A stretch of 22,107 nt of DNA from SIG32 sp964470005. Lineage in GTDB: Bacteria; Cyanobacteriota; Vampirovibrionia; Gastranaerophilales; Gastranaerophilaceae. The notes under the pieces are model-generated. The model ran no database searches. It worked only from the letters and a program-made list of their open reading frames with translations, and was not told the DNA's origin. The position numbers and the translations under genes are program-made. The DNA lies in NCBI GenBank assembly GCA_964470005.1, contig CAYYAG010000025.1:1-22107 (forward strand), in the 5' to 3' direction. Positions 1 through 8,011 of the stretch are shown here, piece after piece (the first letter of the stretch is position 1; each line of letters starts with the position of its first letter).

Positions 1-1
1 C

Positions 2-748
2 GAAAATCAGGCTGATGTTTATAAAATCGTAATGTCATCAAAATTCGATGAGGTTCAGGAATATGCCGCAAGTAATATCTATAAATTGGATGAAAGCGTA
101 AGAGATTGGGCGAGAGATTATACCAAATCTCTCGGCAAAGAAAACCTTACAGAAGCTATCAGAACAGAACCCCCGCAACACGATACAAAACAAACATCCG
201 ATACACGTGATGCTTCAACAACATCTGAAACTGCTAATAATAACAATGTTTCATCTGACTTAGCCGCCAATACCGGTTCTAATACCCAGACTGTACCAAC
301 GGTTCTGTTTGTTGAGTTATCTGAAAAGGCTCAAACTGTTTATCAGGCAATAGAGGCAAGCGACGACGAGGTGATTTCTCAGGAAGATGCCGTAAAACAT
401 TTCAAAAGCCTTTCACAAAAAGAACAAAGAGATCTTTTGAAATCATTGCCTTCTCAAATGTTTAATAAATTACCCGTTACACTTTGTGAAAATTTTCCCG
501 AATATATTCCGACTTTTGCTAACAAGGGGCGCGGTATAGAAATAATCACGACCTGTAGTTCCGTTATTGCCGACTCTGCGATAAAATGGATGAGAAATGC
601 AGGGGGAAGGTTCAGTAAGCAATTGGATGAATTTATTATAGATAATCCTGCAAGATTTAGCAAAGTATCCCAGGAAGCAGCATTGGCTCGCAATGATAAT
701 GATAATAATACTGAAGGTATTAAAAAACCGTTAAAAGTAAGAGCTTGA
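2..748 (+). CDS. Unidentified protein, 5'-truncated by the window edge
   Basis: The frame is open from base 2 and runs through an ATG at 32 without any ribosome binding site before it, so the gene very probably starts outside the window. The visible protein has three parts: a helical N-terminal piece with KFDEVQEYA and VRDWARDY, a low-complexity Thr/Ser/Asn/Gln-rich linker (roughly residues 45-90 counted from the ATG), and a helical C-terminal part with SLSQKEQRDLLKSLP and an INPARF-like segment. No signal peptide, transmembrane segment or catalytic motif is visible. I do not recognise the family. It lies 24 bp upstream of ispH on the same strand and may share its transcript. The linker suggests a two-domain, possibly adaptor-like protein, but that is only an impression. 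Confidence 0.7.
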   Translation, partial: ENQADVYKIVMSSKFDEVQEYAASNIYKLDESVRDWARDYTKSLGKENLTEAIRTEPPQHDTKQTSDTRDASTTSETANNNNVSSDLAANTGSNTQTVPTVLFVELSEKAQTVYQAIEASDDEVISQEDAVKHFKSLSQKEQRDLLKSLPSQMFNKLPVTLCENFPEYIPTFANKGRGIEIITTCSSVIADSAIKWMRNAGGRFSKQLDEFIIDNPARFSKVSQEAALARNDNDNNTEGIKKPLKVRA

Positions 749-772
749 TTTTAAAAGTTTTTTGTTGTTAAA

Positions 773-1696
773 TTGTCTTACAGCGGTTCGCCGCAAGTTC
801 AAAAGAAAGAAGACAATTTTAAATTGCCGAAAGAAATAATTCTAGCAAAACATGCAGGTTTTTGTTACGGTGTGAAAAGAGCCGTCGAAACCGCTAAAAA
901 ATTAAAAGCCGAAAACCCTGATAAGAAAGTTTTTGTTCTGGGTGAACTTATTCATAATACTCAGGTTATACATGAATTGGAAGCTTTGGGAATTGAAACC
1001 CTTACAGAAATCCCTGAAAAAGGTGATGGGATTTGTGTTATAAGAAGTCATGGCGAAAGCCCGCAAATTATTGAAAAGATTAAACGGGCTGGCTTTGAAC
1101 CCGTTGATTTAACTTGTCCTGATGTCAAAAAAGTTCAGCAAAAAGCAATTGAGCTTGCAAAAGACGGGTGCTATGTCGTAATTGTAGGAAAATCCGAGCA
1201 CCCTGAAGTTATTGCAATAAAAGCTAATGCAGAATTATATACCGATAAGGTTATTGTTGCCGGCTCGGTTGAACAGTTGAAACAAATTGAGGCAGACTTG
1301 AAATCGCATAGAAAAATCGGGGTCGTCGTCCAAACAACACAAAGAATTACAACACTTACACCGATTGTTGAATATTTGACAACTGTTGCAAAAGAATTGC
1401 ATATTGCCAACACAATTTGTGCAAGTACTTCTATGCGGCAAACAGAAGCTAAAGAACTTGCTCAGGGCAGTGATTTGATGATAGTGGTCGGCTCCAGAAA
1501 AAGTGCTAATACAACACATCTGGCTGAAATCCTCAAAGATATTACTAAAACTATTCATATCGAAAATGATGAAGAATTGGAAAATTATATGGACTTAATA
1601 AAAAATGCTGAAAAAATTTCAGTTACAGCAGGTGCCTCTACCCCCCAAGAGGTGATAGAAAAAGTTATTAATAAAATAAGGAGAACAATAAAATGA
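773..1696 (+). CDS. ispH: 4-hydroxy-3-methylbut-2-enyl diphosphate reductase (IspH/LytB)
   Basis: This is the last enzyme of the MEP isoprenoid pathway, a cytoplasmic iron-sulfur enzyme that converts HMBPP to IPP and DMAPP. The three cluster-ligand cysteines are all present: C31 in HAGFCYGV, C115 in LTCPDVKKVQ and C216 in NTICASTS. The family motifs IRSHGE, GKSEHPEV, VVQTTQ and SVTAGASTP also appear. Length fits the family. The start is uncertain. The TTG at 773 has no Shine-Dalgarno, whereas an in-frame TTG at 824 follows a purine-rich AGAAAGAAGA and would begin LPKEIILAKHAGFC, closer to typical IspH N-termini. The stop overlaps the rpsA start in an ATGA, implying translational coupling. Identification is secure; only the start is in doubt. 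Confidence 0.95.
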   Translation: MSYSGSPQVQKKEDNFKLPKEIILAKHAGFCYGVKRAVETAKKLKAENPDKKVFVLGELIHNTQVIHELEALGIETLTEIPEKGDGICVIRSHGESPQIIEKIKRAGFEPVDLTCPDVKKVQQKAIELAKDGCYVVIVGKSEHPEVIAIKANAELYTDKVIVAGSVEQLKQIEADLKSHRKIGVVVQTTQRITTLTPIVEYLTTVAKELHIANTICASTSMRQTEAKELAQGSDLMIVVGSRKSANTTHLAEILKDITKTIHIENDEELENYMDLIKNAEKISVTAGASTPQEVIEKVINKIRRTIK

Positions 1697-2766
1697 CAAC
1701 AACATTAGAAAAAACATCTATGGATGAATTCGAAAGACTTTTGGAAGAAAGTTTTTCAAAAAACTATTCAGTAGCCGATATAGTAGAAGGTACTGTGGTT
1801 AAAAAAGAGCAGGACGGATATTTAATAAGTATTCGCGGCGCTAAAACTGAAGCATTTTTGCCCGTCAAAGAAATCCCCTCCGGCGAAGATTCTGAAACTC
1901 TTGAAATTGGCGATGAAAAAGAGTTTTATGTATTAAAAGAAGAAAATGATGACGAAGGTATGCTTTTGTCGCTTAAACGTATTGCTTTTGCTCAAGCTTG
2001 GGCGCAATTGAATGATGCGAAACTCCAGGGCGACACTATTTTAGCAAAAGTTGTTTCAATAGTAAAAGGCGGCGTGTTGGTTGATGTTGCTGATTTGAAA
2101 GGATTTATTCCTTCATCTCAATTGAGAACGGGTACTCCTTTTGAAGGTTTGGTTGATCAGAAAATTGAAGTTAAAGTTCTTGAAGCTGATCCTAAGAAAA
2201 ATAAGTTAATCCTATCACAACGTCTGGCCGTTGCTGAACAACGCGATCAGGTTGTTGATAATATTTTGTCAACATTGCAAGAAGATCAGATTGTTAAAGG
2301 TGAAGTTGTTAGAATTGCGGATTTCGGCGCGTTTGTTGATATCAATGGTATTGACGGTCTGTTGCCTATTTCTGAAATTTCCTGGTCTAGAATTAAACAC
2401 CCGTCTGATGTAATTTCTCTCGGAGAAACTATTGAAGTTAAAATTATCAAGATTGATAATGAATTAAAAAGAATTTCATTGTCTTTGAAGAGAATGGGAG
2501 AAGATCCGTGGACTCAAATTGAAGGTCAGTTTCAGGAAGGGCAGGTAATCACAGGCACTGTTAATAAGGTTACCGGTTTTGGTGCATTTATTAATATCTT
2601 CCCGGGAGTGGAAGCCTTGCTTCCTGTTTCTGAAATAGCAGAAGAAAACGTTAATCCGTTCAATTACTTCAAAGTAGGAGACAGTGTAGAAGTTCTTATT
2701 AAAAAATTTACTCCGCAAGAACACAGAATTGCGTTGAGTATTAAAGATATTAACAAAGATGCTTAA
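1693..2766 (+). CDS. rpsA: 30S ribosomal protein S1 with four S1 domains
   Basis: S1 binds single-stranded mRNA and helps load it onto the small ribosomal subunit. The 357-residue protein shows four S1 (OB-fold) repeats at roughly 25-95, 108-180, 198-268 and 285-353. The last two carry the canonical forms GEVVRIADFGAFVDI...GLLPISEIS and GTVNKVTGFGAFINI...ALLPVSEIA, while the first two are more divergent. Proteobacterial S1 has six repeats; four or fewer is usual in Firmicutes and Cyanobacteria. The ATG overlaps the ispH stop by 4 bp. In many Clostridia ispH and rpsA are fused into one protein, so this arrangement is an unfused counterpart. A strong hairpin terminator follows 10 bp after the stop. 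Confidence 0.93.
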   Translation: MTTTLEKTSMDEFERLLEESFSKNYSVADIVEGTVVKKEQDGYLISIRGAKTEAFLPVKEIPSGEDSETLEIGDEKEFYVLKEENDDEGMLLSLKRIAFAQAWAQLNDAKLQGDTILAKVVSIVKGGVLVDVADLKGFIPSSQLRTGTPFEGLVDQKIEVKVLEADPKKNKLILSQRLAVAEQRDQVVDNILSTLQEDQIVKGEVVRIADFGAFVDINGIDGLLPISEISWSRIKHPSDVISLGETIEVKIIKIDNELKRISLSLKRMGEDPWTQIEGQFQEGQVITGTVNKVTGFGAFINIFPGVEALLPVSEIAEENVNPFNYFKVGDSVEVLIKKFTPQEHRIALSIKDINKDA

Positions 2767-2770
2767 AAAC

Positions 2771-2799
2771 AAAAAGGCTCCCGTAAGGGAGCTTTTTTT
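2771..2799. terminator. Bidirectional intrinsic terminator after rpsA
   Basis: The stem GCTCCC (2777-2782), loop GTAA and GGGAGC (2787-2792) is followed by seven T on the + strand. On the minus strand it is followed by CTTTTTG. It ends the ispH-rpsA transcript and can also serve the convergent XRE gene. Confidence 0.9.
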
Positions 2800-2815
2800 A
2801 TGGTTTATTTAAAAA

Positions 2816-3040
2816 TTATTTCTGCTCATAAATAAGGTCATTTACCGTCACATTAAATACTTCGGCTATTTTAACTATCATTAATAATTTAGGATTTTTC
2901 AAACGTTCATTTTCTAAAAAACTTATTTGTTGTTGAGTTACATTTGCTAATTCAGCAAGAGTATCTTGTGAAAAACGGTGTTTCGTTCTCAACAAACGTA
3001 TGTTGTCTGCTAAATTTTTTCTTAACGATTTTTCATTCAT
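2816..3040 (-). CDS. Small XRE-family (HTH_3) transcriptional regulator
   Basis: This 74-aa protein is a single Cro/C1-type helix-turn-helix domain: NIRLLRTKHRFSQDTLAELANV, TQQQISFLENERLKNP, then a helical end with VFNVTVNDLIYEQK. The reading frame is open 50 codons further upstream, but that stretch reads as hydrophobic AT-rich translation with no homology-like features. I therefore chose the ATG at 3040, which begins MNEKSLRKNLADN. A TATAAT lies exactly 6 nt before this ATG, with AAGGGG between them, too close to act as a normal Shine-Dalgarno; the mRNA may be leaderless. It is divergent from the small gene at 3117 and convergent with rpsA. Target genes are unknown. It resembles stand-alone phage-type or toxin-antitoxin-type regulators, but no toxin is adjacent. 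Confidence 0.85.
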   Translation of the reverse strand: MNEKSLRKNLADNIRLLRTKHRFSQDTLAELANVTQQQISFLENERLKNPKLLMIVKIAEVFNVTVNDLIYEQK

Positions 3041-3046
3041 CCCCTT

Positions 3047-3052
3047 ATTATA
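3047..3052 (-). promoter_or_regulatory. -10 box of the XRE gene, 6 nt before its ATG
   Basis: A perfect TATAAT (minus strand) is followed by AAGGGG and then ATG. A transcription start about 7 nt after the box falls on the A of the start codon, predicting a leaderless mRNA. No good -35 is visible. Confidence 0.5.
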
Positions 3053-3054
3053 TA

Positions 3055-3084
3055 TTGCATTTTGAATATAGTTTATGGTAAAAT
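3055..3084 (+). promoter_or_regulatory. Promoter for the small gene at 3117
   Basis: TTGCAT (3055-3060), an 18-bp spacer and TAAAAT (3079-3084) make a plausible sigma-70 promoter. It lies back to back with the -10 box of the divergent XRE gene, so the two may compete for polymerase. Confidence 0.5.
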
Positions 3085-3116
3085 AGATATAAATTATTGA
3101 ATATAGGAATAAAATA

Positions 3117-3338
3117 TTGAACAAAGAAATAATCGACAAACTTTTTGATGTAAATAACATGCTTACAGAGTTGGAAGTATTAATAGACATTGCCGTAAAA
3201 TATTGCGAAATAAGTGATGAAGATTATTCTAAAATGTCTGTAATGCTGGCTGTTATGCAAGATAAATTACGCCTGTTGCAGGCTTTGGAAGATAGCATAT
3301 TCAGTTTCTGTCGCAGTGAAAGTTATTCCCCGAAGTAG
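3117..3338 (+). CDS. Small helical protein of unknown function
   Basis: A 73-aa protein starting at a TTG, with AGGA (3105-3108) 8 nt upstream and a plausible promoter before it. It reads as mostly alpha-helical and acidic: NKEIIDKLFDVNNMLTELEV, then a second helix with KMSVMLAVMQDKLRLLQALED. No membrane segment, signal peptide or metal-binding motif is seen. I do not recognise the family. It is divergent from an XRE regulator, an arrangement often seen when the regulator controls its neighbour, but nothing else links them. Its 3' end overlaps the convergent sigma factor gene by 16 bp. That a real gene exists here is supported by start signals and amino-acid composition, not by homology. Confidence 0.6.
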   Translation: MNKEIIDKLFDVNNMLTELEVLIDIAVKYCEISDEDYSKMSVMLAVMQDKLRLLQALEDSIFSFCRSESYSPK

Positions 3339-4324
3339 TTTTTTAATCCTACGGTAAGTTTTTTGTTTTTACAAAGTTTTTTGAGTTTTGCGATTGCGCG
3401 ATTTTCAATTTGCCTAATACGTTCGCGAGAAACTCCGTATTGAGAGCCGATTTCGTCAAGGGTTTTCTTTGCCCCATTATTGTCTAAACCATAGCGCAAA
3501 ATTAAAACGTCGCGTTCTTTCTGGCTTAGCTGATTTAGAATTCGTCGGATATCTTCAAGGAGGTTTTCCTGTGAAACTCTGCTATCAGGGGTTATTGTGC
3601 TTTCATCTACAATAAAATCGGATAGTTTGCTTGAATCTTCATCAGAGCTTGCGGGAGTATCCATGCTTATTGTAGATTGTGCGGCTTTTACAATAGATGT
3701 GAGTTTGCTGACAGGGACACCAAGCCTGTAAGCGATTTCCTGTTTTGTTGGAGTATGTCCGAGTTCGGTTGTTAAATCCAGTGTCGCACGGCGAATTTTC
3801 CCCAAGGATTCTATCATGTGGATAGGGAGTCGGATGATTCTTGCCTTATCAGCAATTGCGCGGGTTATGGATTGTTGAATCCACCATGTGGCATAGGTTG
3901 AAAACTTATAGCCTTTAGTATAGTCAAATCGTCCTGCTGCTTTCATTAACCCCATATTGCCTTCCTGGATTAGATCCAGAAAAGAAAGTCCGCGGCCTAT
4001 GTATTTTTTTGCTATGCTTACGACAAGCCTGAGGTTTGCATTTACCAACAAATCTTTCGAAAAATCATCGTGCTGTTCTTTGATTTTTTTTGCAAGATCC
4101 AGTTCCTGTTCCGCGGATAAAAGAGGTATTTTCCCAATCTGCTGAAGGTAAAGTCTTACGCTGTCATCGGCATTTACTGATGACAGACTTTCCTGGACTT
4201 TTGGATCTTCGACTGATTCAAGAACGTTTTCTTCATCGTCTTCTGCTTGAATTTTATGGAAATCTATATTTTCATCAGAAATATCGTCGGTTAATATTCC
4301 GAATTTTTCAAATTCTTTCTTCAT
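3323..4324 (-). CDS. rpoD: RNA polymerase sigma-70 factor (RpoD/SigA type)
   Basis: This 333-aa sigma factor carries the full promoter-recognition core. Region 1.2 is around 54-70 (DSVRLYLQQIGKIPLLS). Region 2 contains NLRLVVSIAKKYIGRG, FLDLIQEGN and YKFSTYATWWIQQSI, a near-perfect match to primary sigmas. Region 3 contains RLPIHM and regions 4.1/4.2 contain LILRYGL and an HTH with GVSRERIRQIENRA. Region 1.1 is replaced by a short acidic N-terminus rich in D/E, as in cyanobacterial group 1 and 2 sigmas. The start is supported by CGGAGC 8 nt upstream. It follows rlmB by 46 bp and probably belongs to the nadA-rlmB transcript. The conservation suggests the principal sigma factor, but a group 2 paralogue cannot be excluded without the rest of the genome. 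Confidence 0.92.
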   Translation of the reverse strand: MKKEFEKFGILTDDISDENIDFHKIQAEDDEENVLESVEDPKVQESLSSVNADDSVRLYLQQIGKIPLLSAEQELDLAKKIKEQHDDFSKDLLVNANLRLVVSIAKKYIGRGLSFLDLIQEGNMGLMKAAGRFDYTKGYKFSTYATWWIQQSITRAIADKARIIRLPIHMIESLGKIRRATLDLTTELGHTPTKQEIAYRLGVPVSKLTSIVKAAQSTISMDTPASSDEDSSKLSDFIVDESTITPDSRVSQENLLEDIRRILNQLSQKERDVLILRYGLDNNGAKKTLDEIGSQYGVSRERIRQIENRAIAKLKKLCKNKKLTVGLKNYFGE

Positions 4325-4370
4325 TTTTTAGCTCCGTAATTTTATATTACAATAATTTTTTAAGATTTAC

Positions 4371-5114
4371 TTATTTGTTAATATTATGTAACTTTTGTCG
4401 TAGCGATTCAAAGATTATTGCGCTCAGCGCGTTAGATACATTAAGTGAGTTGAAATTATTCATCATCGGAATTTTGACTGTAAAATCCGAAAGCTTGAGC
4501 AGAGATTTTGATACTCCTGCGTGTTCTGCACCCATAATTATTGCTGAGTTCATATTACAATAATCTATGTTATAATAATTATCTTTTGCGGATGCGTCAG
4601 TAGCAATTATCCACCAGTCCTTATTTTTTAATTTCTGGACGGCGTTAACAAGGCTATTGACTTTTATAATAGGTATGTGATTAATTGCTCCGGCGCTTGT
4701 TTTTTCAACTATTGAATTTACTAGCACATTCCGCCGGGCCGGAATGATTATTCCGGAAACTCCCGCACAGACACAAGTTCTTATTATTGCACCTAAATTG
4801 TGAGGATCTTCAACTCCGTCCAGAATTACTAAAGAAGCATTTGAATAATTCTCTTCCAAAAAGGAATCAAGGTCAGTATATTTTATAGGAGAAATTTGCG
4901 CAATTATCCCTTGATGGTTGAGTTCTGCATAATTCTGGAATTTTTCTTTTGCTACAAATTGGTATACTACACCATTTTGCTGTGCAAGCTCTTTTATCTT
5001 ATTCAATTTTGCGTCACTGTGGAGATTTTTTGAAATAAGAATTTTGTTTATTTCCCTGTCGCCGGCAATCAGCGCCTCCAAAACAGAATTTTTACCAAAA
5101 ATAATGTCATTCAT
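4371..5114 (-). CDS. rlmB: 23S rRNA 2'-O-ribose methyltransferase, TrmH/SpoU family (RlmB-like)
   Basis: An SPOUT-class enzyme that uses SAM to methylate a ribose 2'-OH; RlmB modifies a guanosine in domain V of 23S rRNA. The N-terminal third (IIFGKNSVLEALIAG...HQGIIAQ) is the RNA-binding SpoU substrate domain. The catalytic SPOUT domain has the three family motifs: DGVEDPHNLGAIIRT, AIIMGAEHAGVS and the knot-forming IPMMNNFNSLNVSNALSAI. Length (247 aa) is standard for RlmB. The ATG shares its first base with the nadA stop (TAATG), so translation is coupled to nadA, and a TGAGGT lies about 8 nt upstream. A tRNA-specific TrmH paralogue is the main alternative. Confidence 0.88.
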   Translation of the reverse strand: MNDIIFGKNSVLEALIAGDREINKILISKNLHSDAKLNKIKELAQQNGVVYQFVAKEKFQNYAELNHQGIIAQISPIKYTDLDSFLEENYSNASLVILDGVEDPHNLGAIIRTCVCAGVSGIIIPARRNVLVNSIVEKTSAGAINHIPIIKVNSLVNAVQKLKNKDWWIIATDASAKDNYYNIDYCNMNSAIIMGAEHAGVSKSLLKLSDFTVKIPMMNNFNSLNVSNALSAIIFESLRQKLHNINK

Positions 5115-6022
5115 TATTTAGATACCTCAAGCATTCTGTCAATACAGTTGTGTGCTTTTTTCGCCAAATCCTTATCGACATCTATTTCATGTTCTTCATT
5201 GACAAGGGCGTTGAATATGTCGTCAAGTGTATGCCATTTCATATTCGGGCATATAATGTTATCTTTTATCATTATAAATTCTTTTTCGGGCAAATCACGT
5301 TTAAGCCTGTCATATACGCCCTCTTCGGTTGCAATAATAAATTGTTTTTCGCTGCTCTCTTTGGCATATTTCATAATTCCGGTTGTGCTTCCGACATAAT
5401 CTGAAATTTCTGTGACTGATTTGTGGCACTCCGGATGTGTAAGGATTTTGGCTTCAGGATATTTTTTACGCATTGAAAGAATATCTTCAGCTTTTATTCT
5501 CAAATGAGTTGGACAGTAGCCCGGATATGTAATTACTTCTACGTTACCTAGTTGTGCCTCTACCCATTTGCCAAGATAAGTATCAGGTAAAAATAATACT
5601 TTGTCAGTATTTAAGCTGGCAACTATTTTTACTGCATTTGAACTCGTACAGCATATATCGCATTCGGATTTAACTTCTGCTGTTGAATTTATATAACATA
5701 CAGTTGGAATATCAGGATGTTTTGATTTAAATTCTCTGAGCTGGTGCAGGTTAATCATATCAGCCATGAGGCATCCGGATTCAAGTCTTGGCAGTAAGAC
5801 TTTTTTATCGGGAGAAAGAATTTTGGCAGTCTGCGCCATAAAATATACCCCGGCAAAAACTATAATATCAGCATCTGTTGATGCTGCCATTTGGCTAAGA
5901 TATAAAGAATCTCCAATATAGTCTGCTACTTCATCTATTTCAATGTTTTGGTAGCAGTGTGCAAGGATTACTGCATTTTTCTCTCTTTTAAGTCTGTTAA
6001 TTTTTTCTTTTATTCCTTCCAT
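5114..6022 (-). CDS. nadA: Quinolinate synthase NadA
   Basis: NadA condenses iminoaspartate with dihydroxyacetone phosphate to quinolinate for de novo NAD synthesis, using a [4Fe-4S] cluster. The three cluster cysteines sit at C84 (ESGCLMAD), C170 (PGYCPTHL) and C258 (IICPNMKW), at family-typical spacings. Other conserved elements are the AHCYQ motif near residue 21, ADYIGDSL, the CDICCTSSNA segment and HPECHKSV. At 302 aa it is the compact form. A GGAGGA lies 10 nt before the ATG. nadB and nadC, often linked, are absent from this window, and rlmB follows with a 1-base overlap. Confidence 0.95.
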   Translation of the reverse strand: MEGIKEKINRLKREKNAVILAHCYQNIEIDEVADYIGDSLYLSQMAASTDADIIVFAGVYFMAQTAKILSPDKKVLLPRLESGCLMADMINLHQLREFKSKHPDIPTVCYINSTAEVKSECDICCTSSNAVKIVASLNTDKVLFLPDTYLGKWVEAQLGNVEVITYPGYCPTHLRIKAEDILSMRKKYPEAKILTHPECHKSVTEISDYVGSTTGIMKYAKESSEKQFIIATEEGVYDRLKRDLPEKEFIMIKDNIICPNMKWHTLDDIFNALVNEEHEIDVDKDLAKKAHNCIDRMLEVSK

Positions 6023-6062
6023 AAAGGCTTTATCCTCCAGGTAGTGTAAATTTATGTTAAAA

Positions 6063-6092
6063 TTGGGCTGTTTATAAAATATATTGTATAAT
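6063..6092 (+). promoter_or_regulatory. Promoter for the pilMN-pilO genes
   Basis: TTGGGC (6063-6068), an 18-bp spacer and TATAAT (6087-6092) precede the PilM-like gene. The predicted transcript would start near 6099, giving a short leader. Confidence 0.5.
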
Positions 6093-6115
6093 AAAAATAA
6101 GAATTAAGTGAAAAA

Positions 6116-7995
6116 TTGGCGAAGATTATGATAGAAAAATTTTTAAATGACTTATTAGCACAGTTTGGTGCTGGTAGTAAAGAAATAGTGTATTTATCTG
6201 TTACGCCGGGTGTCGGCCTTGAATTGATACAGGTTGATCCGGTAATAAAATCCGTAAAGGTGTACGGGCATAAGCCCCTTGAATATAGCGAAACTATGAG
6301 AGAAATCTCAGATTATCATAGTTTCAAAGATGCTTTNNNNNNNNNNNNNNNNNNNNNNNNNNNNNNNNNNNNNNNNNNNNNNNNNNNNNNNNNNNNNNNN
6401 NNNNNNNNNNNNNNNNNNNNNNNNNNNNNNNNNNNNAATATAGCGAAACTATGAGAGAAATCTCAGATTATCATAGTTTCAAAGATGCTTTACAAGAATT
6501 ATTTCAAGATCTAAAAATTAATCCTAAATGTAATGTTATACTCAATTTGCCGATGGTTCATTTTGGGAAAGTAGAACTTCCTCTGCTGCTTAATGATGAT
6601 AGTATTACAGAAGCTGTTATATCTGAAGTTGAACAAACTTATATCTTTAAACGGTGCGAGCCTTTGGTAAGCTGGTTTGATGCACAGTTGGGCGGAGCTT
6701 CAGATACCAGAACTATATTTTATTCCGCTATACAGAAAAATGCTGTTGATAAGATAAGAGATATTTTGGCGGAAATGGGTGCAACACTCAGCAGTGTTCA
6801 AATTTCTTTAGTTTCTATATTGAGAGCGCTGTTGTTTTCCGGCAAGACTGAAGCACCTATGGAAAATGATGTTTCATGGAATTTAATGATTGTAAATTCA
6901 AACGGATATAGTCTTGTGTCATTGTCAGGCAAAAATATTGTAGATTATTATGAAGAACCGCTGGCATTAAAGACATATGAACCGGAGGAAGTTTATGACG
7001 TTATTAATACGTCGGCTCAAATCGCGTTAATTAACTTTCCGGCCAATTATCTTTATGTAGTATCAGAAACGGATCTTGTCAGTGCGGAACATCTTATTTC
7101 AAAACTTTCGTTTGAAGGTAAAGCGGAGTTTCTTGAAAATAATACTTATAGAAAAAGAGAAATCTTGTCGGTAAGCTTGGATATCCTGCCGGATCAGGTT
7201 ATGAAAATTACACTTGAATCTGTTGGTATCGCTGTTGCACGTATATGCGATTATCCTATAAAGCTTGATTTTTCAGGAAATAAAATGACCGAACTGTCCG
7301 CAGGTGCGGAAGAAAGTATTTCTTTTAATTTTAATGATAAAGAAATTATACTCACGGAGTCTGTATTAAAGAAAATGTCACTTGTACTTGCCGGAATATT
7401 AATTGTTCCGTCACTTGCTGCTATGTTGACGCTGCCCATTTTGCAAAAGAAAAATAAAGCTCAGCTTACTGAGGTAAAATCAAAAATTAAGAATGTTGAG
7501 GCTGAAATTAAAAGGTTAACGGAGTTGGCATCTGAGAGTGGAAAATTTGTTATTAAAGCTGAAGTTGAAAATGTATTAAAATATAACAGAGCAAAGCTTA
7601 TTGCATATTCTGCCCTGGGAGAATCCGTTCCGGCTGACTTGTGGCTTACTTATTTTTCTGCAAAGTCGACCGGACAAATCGATATTAAAGGTGTTTCGGA
7701 AGATGTTGAAGGTATATACATTTTCTTCAAAAATATGAAAGATTCATTGATTGATACTAAATTACGTTTGCATAACCTTGAAATGGTTTCTAATAATATT
7801 GATGAAGTTGTTTCTTCTGATGGGGATACAATGTATAATTTCGAAATCACTAATATGACAGAAGCGGATCTTAAATCATCTTCTGCTAAAAGTAATACTA
7901 AATCTAAAAATAGTGACAAAAAATCAGGCTCCAAAAAGAATACAAAATCAACAAAAAAAGTTGATAATTTAGAGCCTGTTGATATTCAGACCTAA
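6116..7995 (+). CDS. PilM-PilN fusion-like type IV pilus assembly protein (split by an assembly gap)
   Basis: Two open pieces (6116-6336 and 6437-7995) belong to one gene. Removing the 100 N and one copy of the flanking 55-bp duplication (155 bases) restores a single frame of about 574 aa. The first two-thirds resemble PilM, the actin-like cytoplasmic ATPase-fold protein: ...NLPMV...ELPLL, SEVEQTYIFKRCEPLVSW, KIRDILAEMGATLSSVQ. At about residue 369 comes one transmembrane segment (SLVLAGILIVPSLAAMLTLPI), then a Lys/Glu coiled coil and a PilN-like region (SVPADLWLTYF...GQIDIKGVSEDVEGIYIFFKNM). The last 40 residues are Lys/Ser/Asn-rich. PilM and PilN are normally separate partners, so this looks like a natural fusion. 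The start may be the TTG at 6116 or the ATG at 6128; neither has a good Shine-Dalgarno. Confidence 0.8.
6282..6491. repeat. Exact 55-bp direct duplication flanking the gap (assembly artefact)
   Basis: Bases 6282-6336 and 6437-6491 are identical over 55 bases and are separated only by N. The copy ends exactly at the gap on each side, as expected when two contigs share a terminal k-mer and were scaffolded without being merged. Confidence 0.95.
6337..6436. other. Scaffold gap of 100 N
   Basis: One hundred unspecified bases, the round number used for gaps of unknown size. The flanking duplication suggests the true gap is negative (an overlap), so no sequence is missing. Confidence 0.98.
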
Positions 7996-8011
7996 AGAGA
8001 GGATATATCAA

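Noticed and set aside
3041..3190. A 50-residue N-terminal extension of the first XRE protein (to 3190).
   Set aside because: It is hydrophobic AT-rich translation overlapping the divergent gene at 3117 and its promoter; the HTH domain starts properly at 3040.
2816..3338. The first XRE gene and the divergent 73-aa gene as a toxin-antitoxin pair.
   Set aside because: The genes are divergent rather than overlapping in one operon, and the 73-aa protein shows no toxin motif such as a HigB, RelE or HipA signature.
4090..4563. A 157-aa + strand ORF across the sigma factor and rlmB genes.
   Set aside because: It spans two well-identified minus-strand genes and their spacer and has no coding character of its own.
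6451..7995. An independent 514-aa gene starting with ATG after the N gap.
   Set aside because: The ATG lies inside the duplicated 55-mer and the protein continues the frame that begins before the gap.
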